Shown piece by piece: positions 9,168 through 17,270 of a stretch of DNA of 64,000 bases (positions within the stretch are counted from its first letter, which is position 1; each line of letters begins with the position of its first letter). This stretch comes from Bacteroides sp. GTDB lineage: Bacteria > Bacteroidota > Bacteroidia > Bacteroidales > Bacteroidaceae. The notes under the pieces are model-generated. The model ran no database searches and was not told the origin of the DNA. It saw only the letters and a program-made list of their open reading frames with translations. The position numbers and the translations under genes were made by a program. Location: positions 1 through 64,000 of the forward strand of contig JALCME010000022.1 in assembly GCA_022648295.1 (NCBI GenBank), given 5' to 3'.

Positions 9168-10103
9168 TTATAATTTAATTCGTTTGATATTCAATTTATC
9201 CAGATTCATTGTGCCTAATTTCAATTCTTGTCCATTTGCTAAATATTCCACACTATCTAAAGGCATGTCACGAACTTGGTTAAAGAATTTAGTAGCAGCA
9301 GTATCTACGGCTACAATATCTTGCGATAAAAAGAGTGTTTTGGTTAAGACAACATCCGAAACAGACCGACCACGCGGTCCATTTGTTTTCATCATCCGAT
9401 ATGCATCAACTACATTGAGAGTAGCTTTGGGAGAAAGGGTGCAGATATCTGCTATGCATTGCTGTAAATCGTGCTGGTGGAAATATCCCCGGTCCCAAAC
9501 AATCCCCATGTGGTTTTTCATCGCAATGCTCATATTAGCTCCACCGTGATTTTTTAGTATCGGTACATTGATCCATACATCACTATCTAAAATAGCTTCG
9601 TGTATCTTGGCACTTTTCATGACTTTGCCATGCGGCAATGAAACCGGGCGGTAATAACTTTCCAAATGAGCTGGCATAATTTTAGCGCCTGCCATTTTTG
9701 CTGCATTTTCTATGCCACTGTTTTTATAGCATTTTTGCCAATCATCACAAGTGTGGTCGAAGACCGTCACTTCTTTAGCTCCGGCTTTAAAACATTGTCT
9801 GATAATCTCCGTTACTAATTTAGGATTTGTATTTCCTGCCAATTCCGGCACTTTGTCCCAACCGATATTCGGCTTTATCACAACTTTTTGTCCTGGTTTT
9901 ACAAATCGTTTCATTCCTCCGAGTTCTTCAATCGCCCGGCGGAACATTAATTCTGGTTCACTGCCCATTACCGCAACCAAGTCTATTTTCTCTCCATTCA
10001 TGCCTGTTACTGATTGCGATAAGAAATCCATTGCTTCGGAGTGCTGTACTGCCATTGCAGCACCCGTTATTGCTAAAGTCTTTAAAAAGTCTCTTCTATC
10101 CAT
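9168..10103 (-). CDS. Tat-exported DUF362 protein
   Basis: The 311-residue protein begins with a twin-arginine signal (RRDFLKTLAITGAAMAV). It then matches DUF362: VIKPNIGWDKVPE near 85-96, a VNVPILKNH-like segment (WINVPILKNHGGANMSIAMK) near 178-197, and a VDAYRMMKTNGPRG segment near 232-246. DUF362 proteins are often found with ferredoxins; here no Cys cluster is present in the protein itself. It sits between the phosphoribosyltransferase and the polyferredoxin, and would be folded before export to the periplasm, where it could meet the polyferredoxin's outer face. Its reaction is unknown. Confidence 0.87.
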   Translation of the reverse strand: MDRRDFLKTLAITGAAMAVQHSEAMDFLSQSVTGMNGEKIDLVAVMGSEPELMFRRAIEELGGMKRFVKPGQKVVIKPNIGWDKVPELAGNTNPKLVTEIIRQCFKAGAKEVTVFDHTCDDWQKCYKNSGIENAAKMAGAKIMPAHLESYYRPVSLPHGKVMKSAKIHEAILDSDVWINVPILKNHGGANMSIAMKNHMGIVWDRGYFHQHDLQQCIADICTLSPKATLNVVDAYRMMKTNGPRGRSVSDVVLTKTLFLSQDIVAVDTAATKFFNQVRDMPLDSVEYLANGQELKLGTMNLDKLNIKRIKL

Positions 10104-10139
10104 ATTCGTAGCATTTATCTTGATTTTAATTGTATATGA

Positions 10140-10565
10140 CTATAATATCCATGGAAATTTAAAACATGGCTCGTCGTATAGGGCATAATCTGCTGTGCCG
10201 TTTACTGCAAAGGTTTTAATCAATGTGGCTTCTTTTAATAATTCACATGCTAATCGAATGGTAGAACCTGTTTTTATGCGGTCATCAACTAATAGAATTT
10301 TTTTTCCTCTAAACTCAAAGTTTACCGGCATTAGCAATTGCGGAGAAGCATATTTGGGATGCTGATATCCGTCTCTGAAATTAATATGGATGAGACATAC
10401 TTCTTTCTGCAAACGCTGATTGATGATACCGGCAGGAATGATTCCTCCATTTGCAATGGCGACAATCATGTCAAAGTCTTCGTTAAATTCAATATTTCTA
10501 AAGCGCTCTAAAACTTCTTCTATTGTTTTTTGCATGGAATAAATTTGGTTTGAATTATTTCTCAA
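10140..10565 (-). CDS. Phosphoribosyltransferase (PRTase family)
   Basis: A small, 141-residue type I PRTase. It has the PRPP-binding loop ILLVDDRIKTGSTI near 93-106, preceded by a hood-like N-terminal half (IVAIANGGIIPAGIINQRL). The fold transfers ribose-5-phosphate from PRPP to a nucleobase, or acts as a regulator. It is shorter than standard xanthine or hypoxanthine enzymes, and the base is unclear. It lies 57 bases after an ECF-type S component and 36 bases before a DUF362 gene, so a role in salvage of an imported base-like compound is an attractive inference. Confidence 0.85.
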   Translation of the reverse strand: MRNNSNQIYSMQKTIEEVLERFRNIEFNEDFDMIVAIANGGIIPAGIINQRLQKEVCLIHINFRDGYQHPKYASPQLLMPVNFEFRGKKILLVDDRIKTGSTIRLACELLKEATLIKTFAVNGTADYALYDEPCFKFPWIL

Positions 10566-10622
10566 TGTATAACAGTATAGGGTCAGGGTCTTTTCTCTTT
10601 TTCCTACTTTAGTCTCTCCAAA

Positions 10623-11132
10623 TTATAGTTTGGCTATTGCTTTCAGCAGAGCATATCCACCAAACCATTGGATTAGAATGCCGGGGATGCCTATCTGAAA
10701 ATCTTGTATAGCCTGAAAGAAGTTTCCACATATAGCCCATTCAAAAGCTGTCCCAATTATTTGATAGGATAGAACGACACCAAGTAAGGCGGCAAATGAT
10801 AGTCTTTTTAGAAGGTGTGCAGCAAAGGATGCGGCGATAGCCAAAAGCATTGATTTTATTAAGATTGGAGGTAATATGGCAAGAGTAGGCATTCCAAATA
10901 ATCCATAATTGATTATCGGAGAAAGTATTGCAGTCAAAATACCTACGCGGAACCCGAATTTGTAGGCGCCTATTAGGGTGAAAAAATAAATGGGAAGCAG
11001 AGTAGGTCCTCCATAGGGAAATAAATGGCAAAATTGAGGTAATGCTATATTACCTATTACAAATAAGCTTGTAAATAGGTATGTCCTGATATCGTTCAAA
11101 GGCAAGGAGTAAAGTTTGGCAGATGTTTTCAT
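10623..11132 (-). CDS. ECF transporter S component-like membrane protein
   Basis: The 169 residues are almost all hydrophobic and form about five or six membrane helices. The protein has the look of a substrate-binding S component: a conserved PYGGPTLLPIYFFTLIGAYKFG region near 39-60, then GILTAILSPIINY. Such subunits bind vitamins or other small ligands and need an EcfT/A module, which is not in this window. It is probably the first gene of the minus-strand operon running to 7609. A -7-like TATTTTTG sits at 11223-11230 on the minus strand. The ligand is unknown. Confidence 0.75.
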   Translation of the reverse strand: MKTSAKLYSLPLNDIRTYLFTSLFVIGNIALPQFCHLFPYGGPTLLPIYFFTLIGAYKFGFRVGILTAILSPIINYGLFGMPTLAILPPILIKSMLLAIAASFAAHLLKRLSFAALLGVVLSYQIIGTAFEWAICGNFFQAIQDFQIGIPGILIQWFGGYALLKAIAKL

Positions 11133-11295
11133 TATATTTGCTTTAATTTATTAATTAGAACTGATGGATGTATGATTTTGAATTACTTTTCGAGATGTAT
11201 CTTATTTTGTAGTATTAATAGACAAAAATAAGAGATTTATTTTATATAATTCTGTTTTTTACAAAAAAGTAATGTGGTATTTCAATTATCAACTA

Positions 11296-11303
11296 TATCT
11301 TTG
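11296..11303 (+). promoter_or_regulatory. -7 box for the DUF4476 lipoprotein gene
   Basis: TATCTTTG matches the Bacteroides TAnnTTTG box and lies 23 bases before the start codon at 11327. The -33 box is weak. Confidence 0.55.
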
Positions 11304-11326
11304 CGAAAGTTTAAAATATAGATATC

Positions 11327-11983
11327 ATGAAAGCGCTAAAAGAAATAACAAGTTTATTGCTTCTGTTTGTTCTTATAAGTGGGTGTGCAAGTTTATTGTA
11401 TCCTAAGAAGGATTTACTCATGGGCATTCACAAAGGTATGTCGCAACAAGAAGTACAACAGAATTTAGGGAAACCGGATTATCGCCGTTTCAATGGTGAT
11501 CTGGAAGAATGGGAATATCGGAAGGGTATATGGGGAAATGAAGGAAATACGATAATTGTGATTGGTTTTATTGATGGTAGAGTGGTTCGTATGGATTCTT
11601 TTAGTGATGACACCCCTTCGGTTGTGGCAACTCCTGCTCCCACGTCAGTAGTGGAAATTCCCAATCATTCAAGGAGGCGTAGCCTTTTTTTCCTAAAGAA
11701 GATGGATGATGATACTTTTGATGCATTTTATAATAAAGTGAAAAATAAACCTTTCAAGGACGATAAATTCGAGTTGCTTGGATTGAAAGCAAAAGATTAT
11801 TCTTTCTCATGCAAGCAATGTATCAAATTGATGAACTTGTTTACTTTTGATGATGAGAAGTTGAACGTTGTTGATTTACTAGCCTCTAGTATTAGGGATA
11901 AAGAAAACTATGATAATGTTATCGACGATCTGGACTTTATCTCTACTAAAGAAAAAGCCAAGAAGATACTGGAAATTAAATAA
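11327..11983 (+). CDS. Lipoprotein with BamE/SmpA-like and DUF4476 domains
   Basis: The 218-residue protein has a lipoprotein signal with the lipobox ISGC (Cys20). A BamE/SmpA-like segment follows (about 33-75: GMSQQEVQQNLGKPDYRRF, then EEWEY). After a Pro/Thr linker near 100-115 comes a DUF4476 domain (about 125-215: DDDTFDAFYNKVKNKPF and a run of helices). BamE-like modules bind outer-membrane partners; DUF4476 is common in Bacteroidetes and of unknown function. It is a single gene with its own -7 box. Confidence 0.85.
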   Translation: MKALKEITSLLLLFVLISGCASLLYPKKDLLMGIHKGMSQQEVQQNLGKPDYRRFNGDLEEWEYRKGIWGNEGNTIIVIGFIDGRVVRMDSFSDDTPSVVATPAPTSVVEIPNHSRRRSLFFLKKMDDDTFDAFYNKVKNKPFKDDKFELLGLKAKDYSFSCKQCIKLMNLFTFDDEKLNVVDLLASSIRDKENYDNVIDDLDFISTKEKAKKILEIK

Positions 11984-12150
11984 CGAATCATGAAATTTAT
12001 TATAGGTGTAACTTAAACTAAGGTTACGGATGAATATAATAATTTTCGTCTTTACCCGGAGTTTTTACACCATTTGTCGTCACTTCGTCACTCTGCATAC
12101 TAACAAACAGTGTATTAGAATATTATAAAGTGACGGCAAGCGTGATGACA

Positions 12151-12184
12151 AGTGACGACAAACGGTTTTCCGTCACTCTTTTTT
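12151..12184 (+). terminator. Terminator-like hairpin
   Basis: AGTGACG (12151-12157) pairs with CGTCACT (12171-12177) and is followed by C and a T-run. It lies about 170 bases after the lipoprotein gene. Confidence 0.5.
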
Positions 12185-12538
12185 TATGTATATTTACATA
12201 AATACATACTTAAATATCTTATTATCAACAAGTAATAGCTGTTTGTGCTAAGTTAGCAAGAAACATGTAATTTTCTTGTTTTAAGCATTGAATGAAGTGT
12301 CTTGACTCTTTTGGAGCTAGCAAGTCGCTGGTCAGTGTCTCCATGTTCATATTGTACTTCATATTAGCAGGCTTTAGCCATGTGCATCCTAATCCTCTGA
12401 CTTCTCGTTGTTATGTGTATTCCGGTTGGTATGCTTCAATATCTGTTTGGTGAGTATTAGAGAAAGTTTTCGAAGTTATCCATATACTTTTATCGCGACT
12501 CTTCTAGAAAAATATCAGAAAGCTTAAAGCAAAACTTC

Positions 12539-12621
12539 GGTTTACAGTTGTGTGCTCTCCGGCCCACAGTTGTCCCCCGAAGAGCACACAGCTGTAAACC
12601 GGCGGGCCCACATATGTGGGC
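12539..12621. repeat. Compact inverted-repeat module
   Basis: GGTTTACAGTTGTGTGCTCT (12539-12558) faces its complement at 12581-12600 with one mismatch, around a 22-base loop. The loop holds GGCCCACA, which recurs at 12605-12612 at the start of a perfect 16-bp palindrome GCCCACATATGTGGGC (12606-12621). It is far more GC-rich than its surroundings. It could be a small non-coding repeat element, a cruciform or a structured RNA. Confidence 0.75.
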
Positions 12622-12846
12622 TCAAGAAATGTCCCTGCTAAATATAGAAAAAGAAAGGGCTTTTCAGATAAAAGTGCCCGTATGTTTGTTCTTTTTTTCC
12701 GTATATTTAATGTCTTACATATTCAACATCAGGAAGATACTTATGGTATGAGTAACTCATTCTGAGTACTGCGCAAAGGGGTGAGGTGTATTCTTCGCTT
12801 GCATAGAAATTTACCTTTTTTAGTTAGAGGTTATTGATGAAAAAAG

Positions 12847-12854
12847 TATCTTTG
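12847..12854 (+). promoter_or_regulatory. -7 box that decides the flavin-reductase start
   Basis: TATCTTTG matches TAnnTTTG. A possible GTG start at 12854 would be the last base of this box, so translation must begin at the later ATG (12875). Confidence 0.6.
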
Positions 12855-12874
12855 TGATAAATAATAATCTGCCT

Positions 12875-13417
12875 ATGAAGGAAGTTGAAAAAGAAAGGGC
12901 GCTAACTTTTATCGAGCCAGGCCCTGTTGTGTTAGTCAGCACTTTTGATGGAAAGAAGAACAATGTCATGACAATATCTTGGACAATGGCTATTGACTTT
13001 GCGCAGAATATTGTCATCACTACCGGATCGTGGAATTATTCCTTCGGAACCATACTTGCTACACAAGAGTGTGTCATATGCATTCCTCCGGCTAATATGC
13101 TGGAAACTGTAGTCAGAGTTGGTATGGTCAGTGGCAGGGAAGTGGATAAGTTCAAGGAATTTAAATTGACTCCTCTTTCTGCTAAGTATGTAAAAGCACC
13201 ATTGATAGGGGAATGTGTTGCTTGTCTGGAATGTAAAGTTGTGGAATATATTGAGCGTTATGGCTTTATTATATTACATGTGGAGCGGGTGGTTGTGAAT
13301 GAGACATTGAAAGAATACCGCATGATTCATGCCGTTGGAGATGGGACATTTGTCATTGATGGAGAAAAGGCCAATCTTCGGGAACTGATGAAAGAAAAAT
13401 TGCCACCCGGACTTTAA
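12875..13417 (+). CDS. Flavin reductase family protein
   Basis: The 180-residue protein fits the FMN-binding split-barrel family. It has the PGPVVLVSTFDGKKNNVMTI opening (about 14-33), then WTMAIDF, and a central GREVDKFKEFKLTP region near 90-103 that is typical of these enzymes. They bind FMN and reduce flavin or act as flavoproteins using NAD(P)H. There is no signal peptide. I chose the ATG at 12875 over an in-frame GTG at 12854 because a -7 box covers the latter. The gene stands alone and converges with fabD. Confidence 0.88.
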   Translation: MKEVEKERALTFIEPGPVVLVSTFDGKKNNVMTISWTMAIDFAQNIVITTGSWNYSFGTILATQECVICIPPANMLETVVRVGMVSGREVDKFKEFKLTPLSAKYVKAPLIGECVACLECKVVEYIERYGFIILHVERVVVNETLKEYRMIHAVGDGTFVIDGEKANLRELMKEKLPPGL

Positions 13418-13530
13418 AAATACTGGAGCAATAGTGTATTAATAGGCTCTCATGTCGTCCGTATCCCAGATATAAGGAAACTATTATGGAAGAATACTAA
13501 TCTAACGATTGATAGGGATTATAAAATAAA

Positions 13531-13563
13531 GAGGCTGAATATCTTGGAATAGAATTCAGCCTC
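13531..13563. terminator. Bidirectional terminator between flavin reductase and fabD
   Basis: GAGGCTGAAT (13531-13540) is exactly complementary to ATTCAGCCTC (13554-13563), with T-rich DNA on both strands beyond the stem. It lies between two convergent genes. Confidence 0.8.
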
Positions 13564-13597
13564 TTACTTTGTATTGATTGATAGATAATTAGAAAAC

Positions 13598-14485
13598 TTA
13601 AGCTATGCCGTGAGCAGTAACAGAACTATCTATTTTCTTTATCATTCCTTGTAATACGGCTCCAGGACCACATTCGGTAAAATCAGCGGCACCGTCTGCA
13701 ATCATATTCTTTATGGTTTGTGTCCAACGAACAGATGCTGTAAGCTGGGCAACCAGATTTTTCTTTATTTCCGCAGGATCAGTATGAGGAAGAGCATCAA
13801 CATTTTGATATACAGGGCATTTTGGAGTATGGAATTCAGTGTCTCTTATTGCTGCTTCCAATTCTACTTTTGCTGGGTCCATCAAAGGAGAGTGGAATGC
13901 ACCTCCAACTTTCAAAGGAAGGGCTCGTTTCGCTCCGGCCTCTTTTAAGAGTTCGCATGCTTTGTTTACGCCTTCTATTGTACCTGAAATTACAATTTGT
14001 CCCGGACAATTGTAATTGGCTGCTACGCAGATCTCGCCTTCTGCTGTTACTTTAGCACAGACTTCTTCTACTTTTTCATCAGGCAATGCAATAATTGCGG
14101 CCATTGTTGACGGATGAGCCTCGCATGCCTTTTGCATAGCCATGGCACGGGCATATACTAATTTTAAGCCATCTTTGAAGCTTAATGCACCGGCTGCTAC
14201 AAGTGCGGAGAACTCACCTAGTGAATGGCCTGCTGTCATTTCCGGTTTAAAATCATCTCCCATACACAATGCCGAAATAACTGAATGTAAGAAGACGGCG
14301 GGTTGGGTCACTTTAGTCTGGCGCAAATCTTCGTCCGTTCCGTTAAACATGATGTCCGTGATGCGGTATCCTAAAATATCATTAGCTTTTTCAAATAAAT
14401 CCTTAGCTAAAGCTGAGTTTTCATACAAGTCTTTTCCCATTCCTACGAATTGGGCTCCTTGACCAGGAAATACAAATGCTTTCAT
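13598..14485 (-). CDS. fabD: Malonyl-CoA:ACP transacylase
   Basis: It loads malonyl groups from CoA onto acyl-carrier protein for fatty-acid synthesis, in the cytoplasm. The 295 residues are the normal length. The N-terminal FVFPGQGAQFVGMGKDL, the GHSLGE elbow with nucleophile Ser88, the Arg of YARAMAMQ near 113, and the catalytic His198 in GGAFHSPLM are all in place. It is a single minus-strand gene with a -7 box (TACCTTTG) 34 bases upstream and a strong terminator downstream. Confidence 0.97.
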   Translation of the reverse strand: MKAFVFPGQGAQFVGMGKDLYENSALAKDLFEKANDILGYRITDIMFNGTDEDLRQTKVTQPAVFLHSVISALCMGDDFKPEMTAGHSLGEFSALVAAGALSFKDGLKLVYARAMAMQKACEAHPSTMAAIIALPDEKVEEVCAKVTAEGEICVAANYNCPGQIVISGTIEGVNKACELLKEAGAKRALPLKVGGAFHSPLMDPAKVELEAAIRDTEFHTPKCPVYQNVDALPHTDPAEIKKNLVAQLTASVRWTQTIKNMIADGAADFTECGPGAVLQGMIKKIDSSVTAHGIA

Positions 14486-14518
14486 ACTGTGTTATTTTAT
14501 TATTAATAAAAAGTGTTG

Positions 14519-14526
14519 CAAAGGTA
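14519..14526 (-). promoter_or_regulatory. -7 box of fabD
   Basis: The minus strand reads TACCTTTG, a match to TAnnTTTG, 34 bases before the fabD start. The -33 element is weak. Confidence 0.5.
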
Positions 14527-14748
14527 GGTCTTTTTCTTTTAACCTCCACACGATTGAATGCTTTTTGCTTTTATCACCCCTGTTGCTCTTGCTAAAGAAT
14601 ACAATAAGAGGGTAACTAATATCTGCATTGTGAATAAATAAAATCGTTAATAATAAGGCTGTTCTGTCTTATTGTATGTCTTACAATTACTCAGGCGTAA
14701 CTATTGCTGATATACATATTGTATTTAATAAGATAAGTATTTTAATTG

Positions 14749-14769
14749 ATATTGTATATTATACGATAT
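14749..14769. promoter_or_regulatory. 21-bp imperfect palindrome upstream of the xylose regulator
   Basis: ATATTGTAT-ATT-ATACGATAT is a palindrome with one mismatched pair, in the 390-base gap between fabD and the regulator gene. Similar half sites (CATATTGTATTTA near 14715, CGATATGTATTTA near 14764) flank it. It could be an operator for the NUDIX-type regulator, but AT-richness makes chance symmetry likely. Confidence 0.35.
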
Positions 14770-14824
14770 GTATTTATTTGAGGAATAGTGTTTTATAACA
14801 TAATCAATTTATATATTAACTTGC

Positions 14825-14854
14825 TTGTTTTTCTAATAAAGCTAGTTATATTTG
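14825..14854 (+). promoter_or_regulatory. Promoter of the xylose operon
   Basis: TTG (14825-14827) and TATATTTG (14847-14854) are 19 bases apart, the standard Bacteroides spacing. The transcript should begin near 14861, so the first usable start is ATG 14876, not the TTG at 14852. Confidence 0.7.
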
Positions 14855-14875
14855 CAGCACTTAAATGCAGATAAT

Positions 14876-15607
14876 ATGCAAAATGAAGCGAATAATACGC
14901 CATTAGCCAATAATCATATTTCAGTGGATTGTGTTGTATTTGGCTTTGATGGGGAGCGGCTCAAAGTTCTATTAATAAAACGAATGGGGGAGGAGCAGGG
15001 AGAGATTTTTCATGATATGAAACTTCCCGGGAGTCTTATCTATATGGACGAAGATTTGGATGAAGCTGCAAAACGTGTATTGAATGAACTGACCGGATTG
15101 AAAAATGTTCAGTTGATGCAATTTAAAGCTTTCGGTTCCAAAGACAGGACTAAAGATCCCAAAGATATTCATTGGTTGGAGCGTGCCATGCAACTGAAAG
15201 TAGAACGAATTGTTACAATAGCCTATTTGTCCGTACTAAAGATTGACCGTACCTTAAGCCGGAATCTTGATGCTTACCAAGCAAAGTGGGTGGCTTTGGA
15301 TGAAGTAAAAACGCTTGCTTTCGATCATAACTTAATTATTAAGGAAGCCCTGGTTTATATTCGTCAATACGTGGAGTTTAATCCTTTGATCTTGTTTGAA
15401 CTGTTACCCCGCAAATTTACGGCTTCACAATTGCGTATGCTATATGAAGTTATTTACGGGAATTCTATGGATGTTCGTAACTTCCATAAAAAAATAGCGA
15501 TGATGGAATATGTAGTTCCACTTGATGAAAAGCAGCAGGGGGTTCCCCATCGTGCGGCACGTTACTATCGGTTTGACAAGAAAATATATAATAAGATAAG
15601 AAGATAA
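14876..15607 (+). CDS. xylR: NUDIX-domain transcriptional regulator (xylose-operon type)
   Basis: The protein (243 aa from ATG 14876) has a NUDIX-like domain (about 15-155: VDCVVFGFDGERLKVLLIKR, then LPGSLIYMDEDLDEAAKRVL). The hydrolase signature is not intact, as in the NrtR/AraR regulators that use the fold to sense a sugar-derived ligand. A winged-helix segment follows near 170-243 (FTASQLRMLYEVIYG, then FHKKIAMM). In Bacteroides such proteins head arabinose and xylose operons. It precedes xylB by 29 bases, so it most likely controls xylBAE. The symbol is given by operon context. Confidence 0.85.
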   Translation: MQNEANNTPLANNHISVDCVVFGFDGERLKVLLIKRMGEEQGEIFHDMKLPGSLIYMDEDLDEAAKRVLNELTGLKNVQLMQFKAFGSKDRTKDPKDIHWLERAMQLKVERIVTIAYLSVLKIDRTLSRNLDAYQAKWVALDEVKTLAFDHNLIIKEALVYIRQYVEFNPLILFELLPRKFTASQLRMLYEVIYGNSMDVRNFHKKIAMMEYVVPLDEKQQGVPHRAARYYRFDKKIYNKIRR

Positions 15608-15636
15608 ATATATTATAATTAGCTGTATTTAATACT

Positions 15637-17127
15637 ATGTATCTATTAGGTTATGACATTGGAAGCTCGTCTGTGAAAGCGAGTTTGGTGAACGCCGAAA
15701 CCGGCAAGTGTGTATCTTCTGCTTTTTTCCCGAAGGCAGAAGCTGCAATTATGGCTATAAAACCGGGATGGGCGGAACAGAATCCTGAAAGTTGGTGGGA
15801 GAATCTGAAGCTTTCTACTCAGGCAGTAATGGCTGAATCAGGTGTAAATGCCGGAGAAATTAAAGCTATCGGCATTTCATATCAAATGCATGGACTGGTA
15901 TGCGTGGATAAAAACCAGAAAGTACTTCGTCCGTCCATCATTTGGTGCGATTCAAGAGCAGTTCCATACGGTCAGAAAGCATTCGAATCGTTGGGAGAAG
16001 AGCGTTGTCTATCTCACTTGTTGAACTCACCGGGTAATTTTACTGCATCCAAACTGGCTTGGGTTAAAGAGCATGAACCGGCTATTTACGAAAATATTCA
16101 TAAAATAATGCTTCCGGGTGATTATATTGCTATGAAGCTGAGTGGAAAAATTTGTACGACTGTAGAAGGGCTTTCCGAGGGTATCTTCTGGGACTTCCGG
16201 AACAATTGTGTAGCTGACTTCCTGATGGACTTTTATGGCATAGACCAGTCGTTGCTTGCGGATGTCAAATCTACTTTCTCGGAACAAGGGCGTGTAAATG
16301 CATTAGCTGCTAAAGAGCTTGGATTGCGTGAGGGTATACCTATTACTTACCGTGCAGGAGATCAACCGAATAATGCTTTATCTCTCAATGTCTTCAATCC
16401 CGGAGAAATAGCATCTACGGCAGGGACATCCGGAGTAGTATATGGAGTGAATGGAGCGGTGAATTACGATCCGAAATCACGTGTTAATACTTTTGCACAT
16501 GTCAACCATACTGACAAGGAAACCCGTTTAGGCGTTTTGTTGTGCATCAATGGCACTGGGATTCTCAATTCCTGGGTTAGACGAAACATTGCTCCTGAAG
16601 GTATTTCTTACAATGAAATGAATGTATTGGCATCGCAAGTTCCTATTGGTAGTGCCGGACTTAGCGTGCTACCATTTGGTAATGGGGCGGAGCGAATGCT
16701 GGAAAATAAGGAGATAAACTGCTCTATTCGTGGATTGAACTTCAACCTACATAATAAACAACATATCGTTCGTGCCGCTCAGGAAGGTATTGTGTTTTCA
16801 TTTAAGTATGGCATTGATATTATGGAAGAGATGGGCATTCCCGTACAAAAGATTCATGCCGGGCATGCCAATATGTTTTTAAGTTCCGTATTCCGTGATA
16901 CTTTGGCTGGAGTTACAGGAGCTGTTATTGAACTGTACGATACCGACGGATCAGTAGGGGCAGCCAAGGGAGCTGGCATAGGGGCTGGCATTTACAAAGA
17001 TCATAATGAAGCTTTTGCTACGCTTGAAAAATTGGATGTCATCGAACCAAATCAAGCAAAACGTCAGGAGTATCTTGATGCTTACGAATGTTGGAAACAC
17101 CGTTTGGAAAAATCAATGGCGAAATAA
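15637..17127 (+). CDS. xylB: Xylulokinase
   Basis: It phosphorylates D-xylulose to xylulose 5-phosphate with ATP. The 496 residues show the FGGY-kinase plan: the N-terminal phosphate loop GYDIGSSSVKASL, the substrate segment ISYQMHGLVCVD and IIWCDSRA near 90-115, the catalytic Asp in RAGDQPNNAL near 245, and a glycine-rich GTSGVVYGV near 266. The C-terminal half has AGHANMFLSSVFRD. It lies between the regulator and xylA in a clear xylose operon, which decides between kinase types. Confidence 0.95.
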   Translation: MYLLGYDIGSSSVKASLVNAETGKCVSSAFFPKAEAAIMAIKPGWAEQNPESWWENLKLSTQAVMAESGVNAGEIKAIGISYQMHGLVCVDKNQKVLRPSIIWCDSRAVPYGQKAFESLGEERCLSHLLNSPGNFTASKLAWVKEHEPAIYENIHKIMLPGDYIAMKLSGKICTTVEGLSEGIFWDFRNNCVADFLMDFYGIDQSLLADVKSTFSEQGRVNALAAKELGLREGIPITYRAGDQPNNALSLNVFNPGEIASTAGTSGVVYGVNGAVNYDPKSRVNTFAHVNHTDKETRLGVLLCINGTGILNSWVRRNIAPEGISYNEMNVLASQVPIGSAGLSVLPFGNGAERMLENKEINCSIRGLNFNLHNKQHIVRAAQEGIVFSFKYGIDIMEEMGIPVQKIHAGHANMFLSSVFRDTLAGVTGAVIELYDTDGSVGAAKGAGIGAGIYKDHNEAFATLEKLDVIEPNQAKRQEYLDAYECWKHRLEKSMAK

Positions 17128-17218
17128 AGAGTGCAACTTCATAGAATATTCTTATGAGGTATGATCAATCTTATTTTTATAGTGAAAATTAGTAATATAT
17201 TATAAATTATAATAAACC

Positions 17219-17251
17219 GTGAGTAAAGAATTAACCGGATTATTTACTCAC
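17219..17251 (+). promoter_or_regulatory. Inverted repeat between xylB and xylA
   Basis: GTGAGTAAA (17219-17227) is exactly complementary to TTTACTCAC (17243-17251), 20 bases before the xylA start. It could be an internal operator, or an RNA hairpin that protects or processes the xylA message. Confidence 0.5.
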
Positions 17252-17270
17252 ATTAAACACATTAAATATT

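Larger units (their letters stand above)
11984..12874. other. Gene-poor region with inverted repeats, about 890 bases
   Basis: No convincing gene is present. The region has GTGACG/CGTCAC repeats and a terminator-like hairpin (12060-12184), AT-rich DNA, then a compact inverted-repeat module (12539-12621). The sequence from 12090 back to about 12020 on the minus strand can be read as a short peptide tail (MQSDEVTTNGVKTPGKDENY...) ending in a stop, which could be a remnant of a mobile-element gene. Confidence 0.5.

Noticed and set aside
9168..10103. DUF362 protein as a ferredoxin
   Set aside because: It has no CxxCxxC cluster in its sequence.
12548..12751. 67-codon open frame across the inverted-repeat module
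   Set aside because: It runs through the palindromes and has no family resemblance, so it is likely a chance frame of the repeat.
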